Assembly (NCBI GenBank): GCA_940337035.1
Contig: CALNHX010002311.1
Coordinates: forward strand, 120,136 to 184,135
DNA from: Agriotes lineatus
Lineage: Eukaryota > Arthropoda > Insecta > Coleoptera > Elateridae
Length of the DNA: 64,000 nucleotides
Direction: 5' to 3'
Numbering within the stretch: position 1 is the stretch's first letter; each line of letters starts with the position of its first letter. Under the pieces are notes generated by a model. That model was given only the letters and a program-made list of their open reading frames with translations, searched no databases and had not been told where the DNA came from. Both the position numbers and the translations under genes were made by a program. Below, piece by piece: positions 10,401 through 18,036 of the stretch.

Positions 10401-12443
10401 TGCTCTATTTGTGAATACAAATCAACAGAAAAAGGTAGTTTAGTTAAACATATGAGAACACATACAGGAGAAACGCCTTATAGTTGCTCTATTTGTGAAT
10501 ACAAAGCAAGACGAAAAAGTAGTCTAGTTATACATATGAGGACACATACAGGAGAAACTCCTTATAGTTGCTCTATTTGTGAATACAAAGCAACACAAAA
10601 AGGTAGTTTAGTTAAACATATGAGAACACATACAGGAGAAACTCCTTACAGTTGCTCTATTTGTGAATACAAAGCAACACAAAAAGGTAGTTTAGTTAAA
10701 CATATGATAACACATACAGGAGAAACGCCTTATAGTTGCTCTATTTGTGAATACAAAGCAAGACGAAAAAGTAGTCTAGTTATACATATGAGGACACATA
10801 CAGGAGAAACTCCTTATAGTTGCTCTATTTGTGAATACAAAACAACACAAAAAGTTACTTTACTTACACATATGAGAACACATACAGGAGAAACGCCGTA
10901 TAGTTGCTCTGTTTGTGAATACAAAGCAAGACGAAAAAGTAGTCTAGTTATACATATGAGGACACATACAGGAGAAACTCCTTACAGTTGCTCTATTTGT
11001 GAATACAAATCAACAGAAAAAGGTAGTTTAGTTAAACATATGAGAACACATACAGGAGAAACGCCTTATAGTTGCTCTATTTGTGAATACAAAGCAAGAC
11101 GAAAAAGTAGTCTAGTTATACATATGAGGACACATACAGGAGAAACTCCTTATAGTTGCTCTATTTGTGAATACAAAGCAACACAAAAAGGTAGTTTAGT
11201 TAAACATATGATAACACATACAGGAGAAACGCCTTATAGTTGCTCTATTTGTGAATACAAAGCAAGACGAAAAAGTAGTCTAGTTATACATATGAGGACA
11301 CATACAGGAGAAAAGCCATATAGTTGTTCTGTTTGTGAATACAAAGCAAGTGAGAAAAGTACTTTAGTTAAACATATGAGAACACATACAGGAGAAATGC
11401 CTTATAGTTGCTGTGTTTGTGAATACAAAGCAACTTTTAAAAGTAATTTAGTTACACATATGAGGAAACATGCAGGACAAATTCCTTATAGTTGCTTTGT
11501 TTGTGAGTACAAAACTACTATAAAAAGTAATTTAGTTGCACATATGAGAACACATACAGGAGAAACTCCTTACAGTTGCTCTGTTTGTGAATACAAAGCA
11601 ACACAAAAAGGTACATTACTTACACATATGAGAACACATACAGGAGAAACGCCGTATAGTTGCTCTGTTTGTGAATACAAAGCAACACAAAAAGGTACAT
11701 TACTTACACATATGAGAACACATACAGGAGAAACTCCTTACAGTTGCTCTATTTGTGAATACAAAACAACACAAAAAGTTACTTTACTTACACATATGAG
11801 AACACATACAGGAGAAACGCCGTATAGTTGCTCTGTTTGTGAATACAAAGCAAGACGAAAAAGTAGTCTAGTTATACATATGAGGACACATACAGGAGAA
11901 ACTCCTTACAGTTGCTCTATTTGTGAATACAAATCAACAGAAAAAGGTAGTTTAGTTAAACATATGAGAACACATACAGGAGAAACGCCTTATAGTTGCT
12001 CTATTTGTGAATACAAAGCAAGACGAAAAAGTAGTCTAGTTATACATATGAGGACACATACAGGAGAAACTCCTTATAGTTGCTCTATTTGTGAATACAA
12101 AGCAACACAAAAAGGTAGTTTAGTTAAACATATGAGAACACATACAGGAGAAACTCCTTACAGTTGCTCTATTTGTGAATACAAAGCAACACAAAAAGGT
12201 AGTTTAGTTAAACATATGATAACACATACAGGAGAAACGCCTTATAGTTGCTCTATTTGTGAATACAAAGCAAGACGAAAAAGTAGTCTAGTTATACATA
12301 TGAGGACACATACAGGAGAAACTCCTTATAGTTGCTCTATTTGTGAATACAAAACAACTATAAAAAGTAATTTAGTTACGCATATGAGAAAACATACAGG
12401 AGAAACTCCTTATAGCTGCTCTGTGAATACAAAACAACTATAA
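4419..12443 (+). CDS. Giant C2H2 zinc-finger array protein, 94 consecutive in-frame fingers
   Basis: An uninterrupted reading frame of about 2,670 codons made almost wholly of C2H2 fingers (C-x2-C-x12-H-x3-H, 84 bp each) with mostly TGETP, and some TGEKP, TGEMP or AGQIP, linkers. Complete finger n has its first Cys codon at 4,521 + 84(n-1), for n = 1 to 94. Nearly all belong to eight types, named by the residues before the first His: ASEKSTLVKH, ATFKSNLVTH, TTIKSNLVAH, ATQKGTLLTH, TTQKVTLLTH, ARRKSSLVIH, STEKGSLVKH, ATQKGSLVKH. All zinc ligands are intact. The family binds DNA (sometimes RNA) in the nucleus. No KRAB, ZAD, BTB or other effector domain is visible. The first codon is GTG inside a finger, so the true start is not here: the frame continues from 4,040-4,450 only if the 28-bp duplication is removed. 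Near-identity between units means either very recent amplification, strong homogenisation, or assembly inflation. Protein product unproven. Confidence 0.8.
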   Translation: MNTKQLGKVCEYKAIGKSTVVNHMRTHTGEKPYSCSVCEYKASEKSTLVKHMRTHTGEMPYSCCVCEYKATFKSNLVTHMRKHAGQIPYSCFVCEYKTTIKSNLVAHMRTHTGETPYSCSVCEYKATQKGTLLTHMRTHTGETPYSCSVCEYKATQKGTLLTHMRTHTGETPYSCSICEYKTTQKVTLLTHMRTHTGETPYSCSVCEYKARRKSSLVIHMRTHTGETPYSCSICEYKSTEKGSLVKHMRTHTGETPYSCSICEYKARRKSSLVIHMRTHTGETPYSCSICEYKATQKGSLVKHMITHTGETPYSCSICEYKARRKSSLVIHMRTHTGEKPYSCSVCEYKASEKSTLVKHMRTHTGEMPYSCCVCEYKATFKSNLVTHMRKHAGQIPYSCFVCEYKTTIKSNLVAHMRTHTGETPYSCSVCEYKATQKGTLLTHMRTHTGETPYSCSVCEYKATQKGTLLTHMRTHTGETPYSCSICEYKTTQKVTLLTHMRTHTGETPYSCSVCEYKARRKSSLVIHMRTHTGETPYSCSICEYKSTEKGSLVKHMRTHTGETPYSCSICEYKARRKSSLVIHMRTHTGETPYSCSICEYKATQKGSLVKHMRTHTGETPYSCSICEYKATQKGSLVKHMITHTGETPYSCSICEYKARRKSSLVIHMRTHTGETPYSCSICEYKTTQKVTLLTHMRTHTGETPYSCSVCEYKATQKGTLLTHMRTHTGETPYSCSICEYKTTQKVTLLTHMRTHTGETPYSCSVCEYKARRKSSLVIHMRTHTGETPYSCSICEYKTTQKVTLLTHMRTHTGETPYSCSVCEYKATQKGTLLTHMRTHTGETPYSCSICEYKTTQKVTLLTHMRTHTGETPYSCSVCEYKARRKSSLVIHMRTHTGETPYSCSICEYKSRRKSSLVIHMRTHTGETPYSCSICEYKTTQKVTLLTHMRTHTGETPYSCSVCEYKATQKGTLLTHMRTHTGETPYSCSICEYKTTQKVTLLTHMRTHTGETPYSCSVCEYKARRKSSLVIHMRTHTGETPYSCSICEYKTTQKVTLLTHMRTHTGETPYSCSVCEYKATQKGTLLTHMRTHTGETPYSCSICEYKTTQKVTLLTHMRTHTGETPYSCSVCEYKARRKSSLVIHMRTHTGETPYSCSICEYKTTQKVTLLTHMRTHTGETPYSCSVCEYKATQKGTLLTHMRTHTGETPYSCSICEYKTTQKVTLLTHMRTHTGETPYSCSVCEYKARRKSSLVIHMRTHTGETPYSCSICEYKTTQKVTLLTHMRTHTGETPYSCSVCEYKATQKGTLLTHMRTHTGETPYSCSICEYKTTQKVTLLTHMRTHTGETPYSCSVCEYKARRKSSLVIHMRTHTGETPYSCSICEYKSTEKGSLVKHMRTHTGETPYSCSICEYKARRKSSLVIHMRTHTGETPYSCSICEYKATQKGSLVKHMITHTGETPYSCSICEYKARRKSSLVIHMRTHTGEKPYSCSVCEYKASEKSTLVKHMRTHTGEMPYSCCVCEYKATFKSNLVTHMRKHAGQIPYSCFVCEYKTTIKSNLVAHMRTHTGETPYSCSVCEYKATQKGTLLTHMRTHTGETPYSCSVCEYKATQKGTLLTHMRTHTGETPYSCSICEYKTTQKVTLLTHMRTHTGETPYSCSVCEYKARRKSSLVIHMRTHTGETPYSCSICEYKSTEKGSLVKHMRTHTGETPYSCSICEYKARRKSSLVIHMRTHTGETPYSCSICEYKATQKGSLVKHMITHTGETPYSCSICEYKARRKSSLVIHMRTHTGEKPYSCSVCEYKASEKSTLVKHMRTHTGEMPYSCCVCEYKATFKSNLVTHMRKHAGQIPYSCFVCEYKTTIKSNLVAHMRTHTGETPYSCSVCEYKATQKGTLLTHMRTHTGETPYSCSVCEYKATQKGTLLTHMRTHTGETPYSCSICEYKTTQKVTLLTHMRTHTGETPYSCSVCEYKARRKSSLVIHMRIHTGETPYSCSICEYKSTEKGSLVKHMRTHTGETPYSCSICEYKARRKSSLVIHMRTHTGETPYSCSICEYKATQKGSLVKHMRTHTGETPYSCSICEYKATQKGSLVKHMITHTGETPYSCSICEYKARRKSSLVIHMRTHTGETPYSCSICEYKTTQKVTLLTHMRTHTGETPYSCSVCEYKARRKSSLVIHMRTHTGETPYSCSICEYKSTEKGSLVKHMRTHTGETPYSCSICEYKARRKSSLVIHMRTHTGETPYSCSICEYKATQKGSLVKHMITHTGETPYSCSICEYKARRKSSLVIHMRTHTGEKPYSCSVCEYKASEKSTLVKHMRTHTGEMPYSCCVCEYKATFKSNLVTHMRKHAGQIPYSCFVCEYKTTIKSNLVAHMRTHTGETPYSCSVCEYKATQKGTLLTHMRTHTGETPYSCSVCEYKATQKGTLLTHMRTHTGETPYSCSICEYKTTQKVTLLTHMRTHTGETPYSCSVCEYKARRKSSLVIHMRTHTGETPYSCSICEYKSTEKGSLVKHMRTHTGETPYSCSICEYKARRKSSLVIHMRTHTGETPYSCSICEYKATQKGSLVKHMRTHTGETPYSCSICEYKATQKGSLVKHMITHTGETPYSCSICEYKARRKSSLVIHMRTHTGETPYSCSICEYKTTIKSNLVTHMRKHTGETPYSCSVNTKQL
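4521..5444 (+). repeat. 11-finger higher-order unit, copy 1 (924 bp)
   Basis: Finger order: ASEK, ATFK, TTIK, ATQKGT, ATQKGT, TTQK, ARRK, STEK, ARRK, ATQKGS, ARRK. The last finger ends in a TGEKP linker that leads into the next unit's ASEK finger. Confidence 0.9.
5445..6452 (+). repeat. 12-finger higher-order unit, copy 2 (1,008 bp)
   Basis: Same order as the 11-finger unit, but the ATQKGS finger is doubled (first with MRTH, second with MITH), adding exactly 84 bp. It begins exactly 924 bp after copy 1 and by eye is identical to it over the shared fingers. Confidence 0.9.
6453..8552 (+). repeat. Block of 4-finger units (336 bp each), six copies plus one chimeric finger
   Basis: Fingers 24-48. 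The unit is TTQK, ATQKGT, TTQK, ARRK, present twice, then a single chimeric finger (SRRKSSLVIH, first Cys at 7,125), then four more copies. The two TTQK fingers of each unit keep different silent marks (CCTTATAGT before one, CCTTACAGT before the other), so the unit is copied as a block. Confidence 0.9.
8553..8888 (+). repeat. Partial higher-order unit, 4 fingers
   Basis: Fingers 49-52: STEK, ARRK, ATQKGS(MITH), ARRK with TGEKP. This is the tail of the 11-finger unit joined directly onto the 4-finger block. Confidence 0.9.
8889..9812 (+). repeat. 11-finger higher-order unit, copy 3
   Basis: Fingers 53-63, same order and length (924 bp) as copy 1. Confidence 0.9.
9813..10820 (+). repeat. 12-finger higher-order unit, copy 4
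   Basis: Fingers 64-75. It carries the only amino-acid variant I noticed among equivalent positions: MRIH instead of MRTH in finger 70 (C to T at 10,375). Confidence 0.9.
10821..11324 (+). repeat. Partial higher-order unit, 6 fingers
   Basis: Fingers 76-81: TTQK, ARRK, STEK, ARRK, ATQKGS, ARRK(TGEKP). The second half of an 11-finger unit. Confidence 0.9.
11325..12332 (+). repeat. 12-finger higher-order unit, copy 5
   Basis: Fingers 82-93, same order as copies 2 and 4. It is followed by a single different finger (TTIKSNLVTH, finger 94) at 12,333-12,416 that leads into the decayed 3' end. Confidence 0.9.
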
Positions 12444-12595
12444 AAAGTAATTTAGTTACACATATGAGAAAACATACAGGAAAAAAGCCATACAGTTGTT
12501 CTGTTAGTGAATACAGAACAGCAGTGAAATGTAGTTTAGTTACACATATGAGGACACATACTGGAGAAACTTCTTATACTTATTACCCTGTTTGA
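12417..12595 (+). pseudogene. Frameshifted 3' end of the zinc-finger gene
   Basis: Finger 95 lacks 4 bp after TGCTCT (expected TGCTCTGTTTGTGAATAC, observed TGCTCTGTGAATAC, near 12,423), ending the main frame at 12,443. In the shifted frame a finger (EYKTTIKSNLVTH) and one more with a lost zinc ligand (CSVS instead of CSVC; EYRTAVKCSLVTH) follow, then a TGA at 12,593. These fingers are more diverged than the array, as expected for old edge copies. Confidence 0.8.
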
Positions 12596-12638
12596 ATACA
12601 AATCAGCATGCTATTCCAAGGCCAGCTACACTGCTCAA

Positions 12639-12644
12639 AATAAA
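12639..12644 (+). promoter_or_regulatory. Candidate polyadenylation signal
   Basis: AATAAA lies 44 bp after the stop at 12,593-12,595. The position suits the 3' end of the zinc-finger transcript. Confidence 0.4.
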
Positions 12645-12663
12645 GAATATTTCATAGCATTTC

Positions 12664-13125
12664 ATAACATGAACAAGAAAATAGAATGCTTGAGTAAGAA
12701 ACAGATGGCCGTACGAAAAAATTATTTTAGTAGGCATGCTTAGTTGACAAATGTCATAATTAAATTAAGCGTCAAGCCTTCTCGAATATTTGCTACTATG
12801 TTTATCTCTTTCTTACTCAAGCACTAAGTGTTATATTCTTCTTCATGTTAACTCATTGCTGTTATATATAATTGTGGCCCCATCGGTATATAACAGCAAT
12901 GAGATAACATGAACAAGAAAATAACCCGTATTGCTTGAGTAAGAAAGAGATAAACATAGTAGCAAATATGCGAGTAGGCTTGACGTCATTTTAATTATGA
13001 CAGATGTCAACCAAACATGCCTATTAAAATAATTTTTTCGTATAGTCATCTCTTTCTTACTCAAGAATTCTATTTTTTTGTTCATGTTATCCCATTGCTG
13101 TTATATATAATTATGGCCCCATCCA
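12664..13125. repeat. Palindromic pair of MITEs directly downstream of the zinc-finger gene
   Basis: Two copies of a roughly 220-bp element lie head to head with the centre near 12,882 (GGCCCCATCGGTATATAAC). Each is itself an inverted repeat: AACATGAACAAGAAAATA at one end, and TTCATGTTA...CATTGCTGTTATATA at the other, with CTTGAGTAAGAAAGAGAT segments inside in both orientations. No coding sequence. Confidence 0.7.
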
Positions 13126-13430
13126 TATAAAAATAATTGCAGATGCTATTGTAACTGCCTGTTTTTTAAACTATTATTTATATGGAATATCCTTCAATTG
13201 TTTCGAGCAGTATAGTTGCCGGTGTTTCTGTGTTGCCACATAAATATCAGAACACTATTCTACGAACTTAATTGTCAGTCCTAATATGTTGCAAACTTAG
13301 TCTTTATGAAGTTCCAGGTATTCTAAGTGTAAAAGTTCTTGTAAATGCTAGTGTTATTCTAATTAATAAAAAATTAACATCTTATAATTTATTTCGCCTG
13401 ATTTACTAAACGTCAAATTCCACGTCACTG
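13126..13430. other. Intergenic, no recognised feature
   Basis: AT-rich; nothing supported. Confidence 0.3.
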
Positions 13431-13480
13431 TATGTGAGAAAACCCTATAGTTGCTGTGTTTGTGGATACAAATTAATGCA
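13431..13480 (+). pseudogene. Orphan zinc-finger fragment
   Basis: Reads VRKPYSCCVCGYKLMQK: the YSC-x2-C start of one finger of the same family, isolated about 840 bp beyond the end of the gene. It shows that the locus once reached further or that array pieces have been scattered. Confidence 0.6.
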
Positions 13481-13907
13481 GAAAATTTATATATATGCGA
13501 GCCCAAAATCACGAGTTCGCCCTAATGCTTTTTCTGACTTAATGTTTTACAAAAGTTGACACAGAAGTGGAATGTAACAACTTGTATGCTTATTTGAAAC
13601 TGATTAATTCCACATATTTTTATATATAGTTGTAAACTAAAATAACATCTTGGGCAATTGTGCAGTACTGATAACTATTGTTGCATGTTTTCATCAGTTC
13701 GCACATTTACTGTACAAATATTACGCGTTTTCAGTTAATAATGTGGTTACCCTTGGAATTTTATTCAATATTGTCTTTTAGTTGTTTATTATAGACAACA
13801 TTTTTGGCATTTAGTTCAAAAATGGCTCACGGTAAAGCTTCATCTGAACATCTGCGTAAAAGTATTGCTAATTTATCATTATCGGACAATTTCTGCTTTA
13901 GTTTTAC

Positions 13908-14408
13908 TAGGGCATCCAATCCCGGTATCCCGGGATCCCGGACTTTTTTTCTGGTATTTCAATCCCGGTATTTTTTCCCAATACCGGACAATACCGGAAT
14001 TTTCAATATTTTCGGGATTGCTTTTGTCTGCACTGCGTCGCAGTTCGCAGAGTCTGCGAGTCGCCTTCGCCGGCGCCAGGCATGGAGCAACATGTTGATA
14101 GATAATAATTAGTAGGGTTCAGGGTAGTAGCAGTTAGCAGATGCGTCCGTAAATGGCGTAAACTGTGTTCAGTTGTGTTGTCACTGTTGCTTGCATATTT
14201 ACTTACCTATTATACACTTATAATACTAGAAATACCGGTTCTGAAAACAGGGAATCCCGGTATTGAACACCGGAAATCCCGGTATTTAATACTGGAAATA
14301 CCGGTACTGAAAACAGGGAATCCCGGTTTAAACACTGGAAATCCAGATAGAATTTCTTCAATACCGAAATCCCGGGATTGAAAATTCAGTTCGGTATTGG
14401 ATGCCCTA
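13908..14408. mobile_element. hAT-type MITE, 501 bp
   Basis: Terminal repeats begin TAGGGCATCCAAT at both ends. A perfect 8-bp target duplication AGTTTTAC flanks it (13,900-13,907 and 14,409-14,416), diagnostic of hAT-type integration. The interior holds repeated CCCGGTATT/AATACCGG words, including two related units of about 65 bp near 14,230 and 14,297. No transposase; the ORFs in it are incidental. Confidence 0.9.
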
Positions 14409-14454
14409 AGTTTTACTTCATTATACTGTAGCAAATATTGTTAAATTGTATAAA

Positions 14455-14880
14455 CCAATTGCATCTGCTGCTCCAAAATAGCATCGCCCAAGAAAGTCTT
14501 CAATTATTGCGGCTGGGCTTTGAATTTTGCTAACAAAGAAACGAAAAATCATTAGTTTGGGCTAAATGTAACAAAAACTGAACGAAAGAGCATTGGACCA
14601 AGGTAATTTTGAGTGATGAAGCTAGATTTGAGCTTTGCATGAGAGATTCTTGAAGCAGGGTAAACTGAAGAAAATCTGAAGCATATCAAATGGACTGTTT
14701 GAAAAAAGAATGAAGCATCCTGCTTCTATAATAGTGTGGTGATGCATGTCTGGGACAGGTATTGGTATGCTTTACTTTGCAGAAGTCATAATCAGTGCTA
14801 AAAATATATAGATATTCTAAACCAGCATCTTTTGCCTACCATTGGTGAACTAAATATAGTAAATGGTGGTGCACATATAT
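14455..14880 (+). pseudogene. Tc1/mariner-type transposase relic
   Basis: Reading frames broken by stops and shifts still show the first catalytic Asp region (ILSDEARFEL) and the core strand (ASIMVWGCMSG-like, with TGG mutated to TGA), followed by a GTGIGMLYF-like stretch. These are typical of Tc1-like DDE transposases. Non-functional. Confidence 0.6.
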
Positions 14881-16584
14881 TGTAATGGTACGAAGTTTAC
14901 AGCAATTCTGGTTGCATTGCTAACATAGATACTAAAATGAAAGAAAGATCCAAATATACCCAGAATTGGTATTCTATTTATTGCAACCATAAGTCATTAT
15001 TAAACATTGGTAATTACATAAGAAATGATAAGCAATAACTGTAATTTGATTAACAGAGGTACTTAAATAAAATAGTATCAGCATGGCTGCGTTCAGCTTA
15101 TTTTTCAATACCTATTTGTGCTCGTTATGGCAAATGCATCTAGTTATGATGACTGACATTAAATATTGTAACGTCAAGACAACATGATGATTTTGCTTAA
15201 CTACAGAGGTGTTTCGAGGCGTTACAAAAGTTTTATGCAGTGTTTAGTATTAATATCATGATACCAACAATCGGTAACGCAACTGGAGGGTTAAGGAAGC
15301 AGTGTAAGAAGGCAAAGGTATGCAAAGAGAACTGAACAAGACTATTACAGTGCTAATAAACTTGTGAACCAGTGTTTTATAATACTAAAAGTGTAAAAGC
15401 ATCAAAGTGAGGTTATAGTGCTCCAAAATGACATTTATTGAGGAGAAACATTGTAAAAACTTACTTGAAAACAATTGTTAACCTGTTGCTATGATACCTA
15501 GATGCTCAATTATTATTGTTTATTAGGGAAGCCAAAACCAGAAGCTGTTTTTAATATTTAGTCCTAAGTTTTGATTGATTTTGAATATTAAAAGTTGTTA
15601 TTTGTGCCAGTTGTTTTCTATTCAATCTCCAGTGAGCACAGTCCAGTTGTGCATAGATTTCACAAATTTATAAGCTGCCATCCCAAACAAAATTGAATTG
15701 GAAGCGTTGCCCATTTGTGTTTGACTTCGGAGGTATTTTTCGGCAAGTTTTAAGACTATGGCAGGCAGGAAACGGTGTGCAGCATGTAGAGGGGCCCTTG
15801 CTTGTAGATTATTAAAAGACAGCAGGAGCAGAAAGCATTCCAGAAGGAAATTACGAGGGTGGAGTCCCTAAGAAGTGTAATACAGGTACGAGGTCCATTT
15901 TTGAAGGGCGATAGAAAAAGCCAGGAAGCCCTGAGAGGTTTCAGCAACATGAAACAGCTGGGGCAGATATTGTTTGTGGTTCAGAGACGACCAGGAGCCG
16001 CCGGGAACTTTCCAGAGGAAAGTCACAGCCATGGTGTCACCAAATTGTACAGAATTTGGAGAAGAATTTGGCCATCAAACGAACAGTTGCCAGTTGAGCG
16101 TCGCCTGTGACGTGAAAGGAAACAAAAACAGGTCAGCTAAACTACTTGATTAATTAAATTCCATTTCCATTACTTACCTGAGGTGGAATTATTGATTATT
16201 GGCCGATTTGCGTTTAAGTGCGCTTGATTTTGTGTGTTCAATCAGCTCTGTCATAACGTCAACATTTGAGGTTAACTGTCACTCGTTTAAAAGTGAGCAT
16301 TTGCTATACAAGAATAAATTTCATACTCTGTGTTACAACCCAACCCTTTTGATGTCAGAGTTCTCAAAAGCTAGCCGGCGCGGCGCATTAATTTGAATTT
16401 TTTGGCAATAAATAAATTATAGGAGGAACATACCATTTGTTATTTTATTTAATTTACCGGTTTCAGGATATTAAGCCTTTGTTTACATATACAAAAGTAG
16501 GCTGGTAACTACGTCATAACTTATCTGTAGGGTTAAGGAATATTACCCTACATGGCAACCATAACCACACAGCAACCGATAAAC
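14881..16584. other. Intergenic; one GC-richer exon-like stretch at 15,755-16,130
   Basis: Mostly AT-rich and featureless. At 15,755-16,130 the composition becomes more balanced and a frame from 15,859 (about 83 codons) is open, followed downstream by AAACAGGTCAGC near 16,125, which could be a 5' splice site. No domain is recognised, so this may be a host exon or chance. Confidence 0.2.
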
Positions 16585-16788
16585 TCTCAGGGCTTATCAA
16601 AAATTCTGGTATTGTTTATAGCTATTAACAAATCACGGATGTTATGAATCATAACAGCCTTAGATGTTTTAAAAGCCTCGCTCTACGAGCTGGGATTTCA
16701 AAACATCTGCGGCAGTTATGATACTCATAACATTCCTAGATTTGTTAATAGCTATAAACAATACCAGAATTTTTGATAAGCCCTGAGA
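16585..16788. repeat. Hairpin MITE K, 204 bp
   Basis: Arms of about 90 bp: TCTCAGGGCTTATCAAAAAT at the left is answered by its complement at the right end. Strong pairing continues through TTAACAAATC and CATAAC motifs to a short loop around GCCTCGCTCTACGAGC. Confidence 0.85.
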
Positions 16789-16912
16789 ATAAGCAAAATT
16801 CATATATTGAAAACTTGTGTAGTAATTACTGTAGTAATATCCCATTTTATTTATTTAATATTATGACAAACTTACCGCCATACAAATTGGGACGTTATAT
16901 TATTATTATTCA

Positions 16913-17000
16913 AATATTTCAGCAAGATGGCGCCCCATGCCATACTGCTAAACTGGTGAACTCTTGGACAGAACACCTTTCTGAAGCCTTCTGTTCAACA
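16913..17000 (+). pseudogene. Tc1-type transposase scrap (second catalytic Asp region)
   Basis: Encodes IFQQDGAPCHTAKLVNSW, the classic QQDxAPxHT motif around the second catalytic Asp. It is in the same orientation as the relic at 14.5 kb and may be part of the same element, split by about 2 kb of later sequence; this is not provable here. Confidence 0.55.
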
Positions 17001-17324
17001 AAAAACTATAAAATTTGCAGTTATACTTCTTGCTTCTCAATGCATGAGTTTTCATTCTCTACAGCATTGTAATTCTATGTAATTAGGAATTTAGTATTAC
17101 ATACATATATGATAAAAAGATATTAACACCTGCTAATAACTGCAATTTATGGTAAAATTTTTGAAATAATTAATAATTGATTTGAGGTTATTAAACCATG
17201 AATAGAGAAACAACAAAAATAATTATTAATTTTTTCCTTGGATAGGGCGATGACGAACCCAGTTTAAGTAGTAGGTATATATTGAATCCATGTGTAGATA
17301 AATAGATACCAAACGAATCTAAAA

Positions 17325-18036
17325 AATCTGGTGTGATACACGCACACATCTTCCTTTTACAGCAATCTTATAATTAGCCAAAAATTTGATTTTTAATTTT
17401 TACGCATTTGTCAAAAATTTACAAAAATTACAAATTCTGCAAAAACGGTACAAAATAAAGCGTTAGTTCAAGAGACAAATTTTGAAAGGAATCTTTAGAG
17501 CCGTTTTTGAAGAAATTTTTAAAAAACTGAAAAATCTCAAGAGTAAACACCTACCTACTTTCGGTTATGCGATTTTCTTCAAAAGCTTGCTGTTGCATCT
17601 ACATAGTACACAAAACCTATACCATTCGTTCTTTTTAGTATACATAGAGGAAACTCGTTTGTATACTAAAAAGAAAAATTTCCTTATTTTTATTGTTTTA
17701 CCCTATATGTAGGCAACCAATTATACAGAAAACTTCAATTTTAAGAGTTTTAACTTAAAACAAATAGTGTGCTGTGACAAAAATAAGGGAATTTTGCTTT
17801 TTAGTATACATACGAGTATCTCCTATGTATACTTTTAAAAAGAACGCATGGTATATGAAGTTTCAACACCATACCTCTTTCCTTTTTTGAGATATTCTGT
17901 TCACAGACAAACCAATGAACAAAAACATGTTTTTTGGGTTCAGGGGACTCTAAAACGTGAAGATCTGTTGAAAACTCAATTTCGAATTTTTGGGGTGAAT
18001 CCAATACTTCCTTTATCATAAAAGGAAGTGAAAACA
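17325..18036 (-). repeat. Dispersed repeat, copy 1 (inverted relative to 62.1 kb), interrupted by a hairpin
   Basis: Reverse-complement match over most of its length to 62,110-62,790, sharing for example GGTGTGATACACGCACAC at one end and the run ending ACTTCCTTTAT...AAAGGAAGT at the other. It carries no coding capacity that I recognise. This copy lacks a roughly 190-bp internal part present in the 62-kb copy but has the 230-bp hairpin at 17,622-17,851 inserted. Confidence 0.75.
17622..17851. mobile_element. Hairpin MITE V, 230 bp, with empty-site evidence
   Basis: Terminal inverted repeats CCATTCGTTCTTTTTAGTAT (left) and CCATGCGTTCTTTTTAAAAG (complement of the right end); GTATACATA lies in both arms. 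TATA flanks both sides (17,618-17,621 and 17,852-17,855). The related repeat copy near 62,296-62,311 lacks the insertion and is continuous across this point, so insertion is shown directly by comparison. Confidence 0.8.

Noticed and set aside
4521..12416. CRISPR-like appearance of the 84-bp repeats
   Set aside because: The repeats are contiguous with no unique spacers and translate as C2H2 fingers throughout.
13804..14434. Coding ORFs in the CCGG-rich stretch
   Set aside because: They fall inside a hAT MITE with a perfect 8-bp target duplication.
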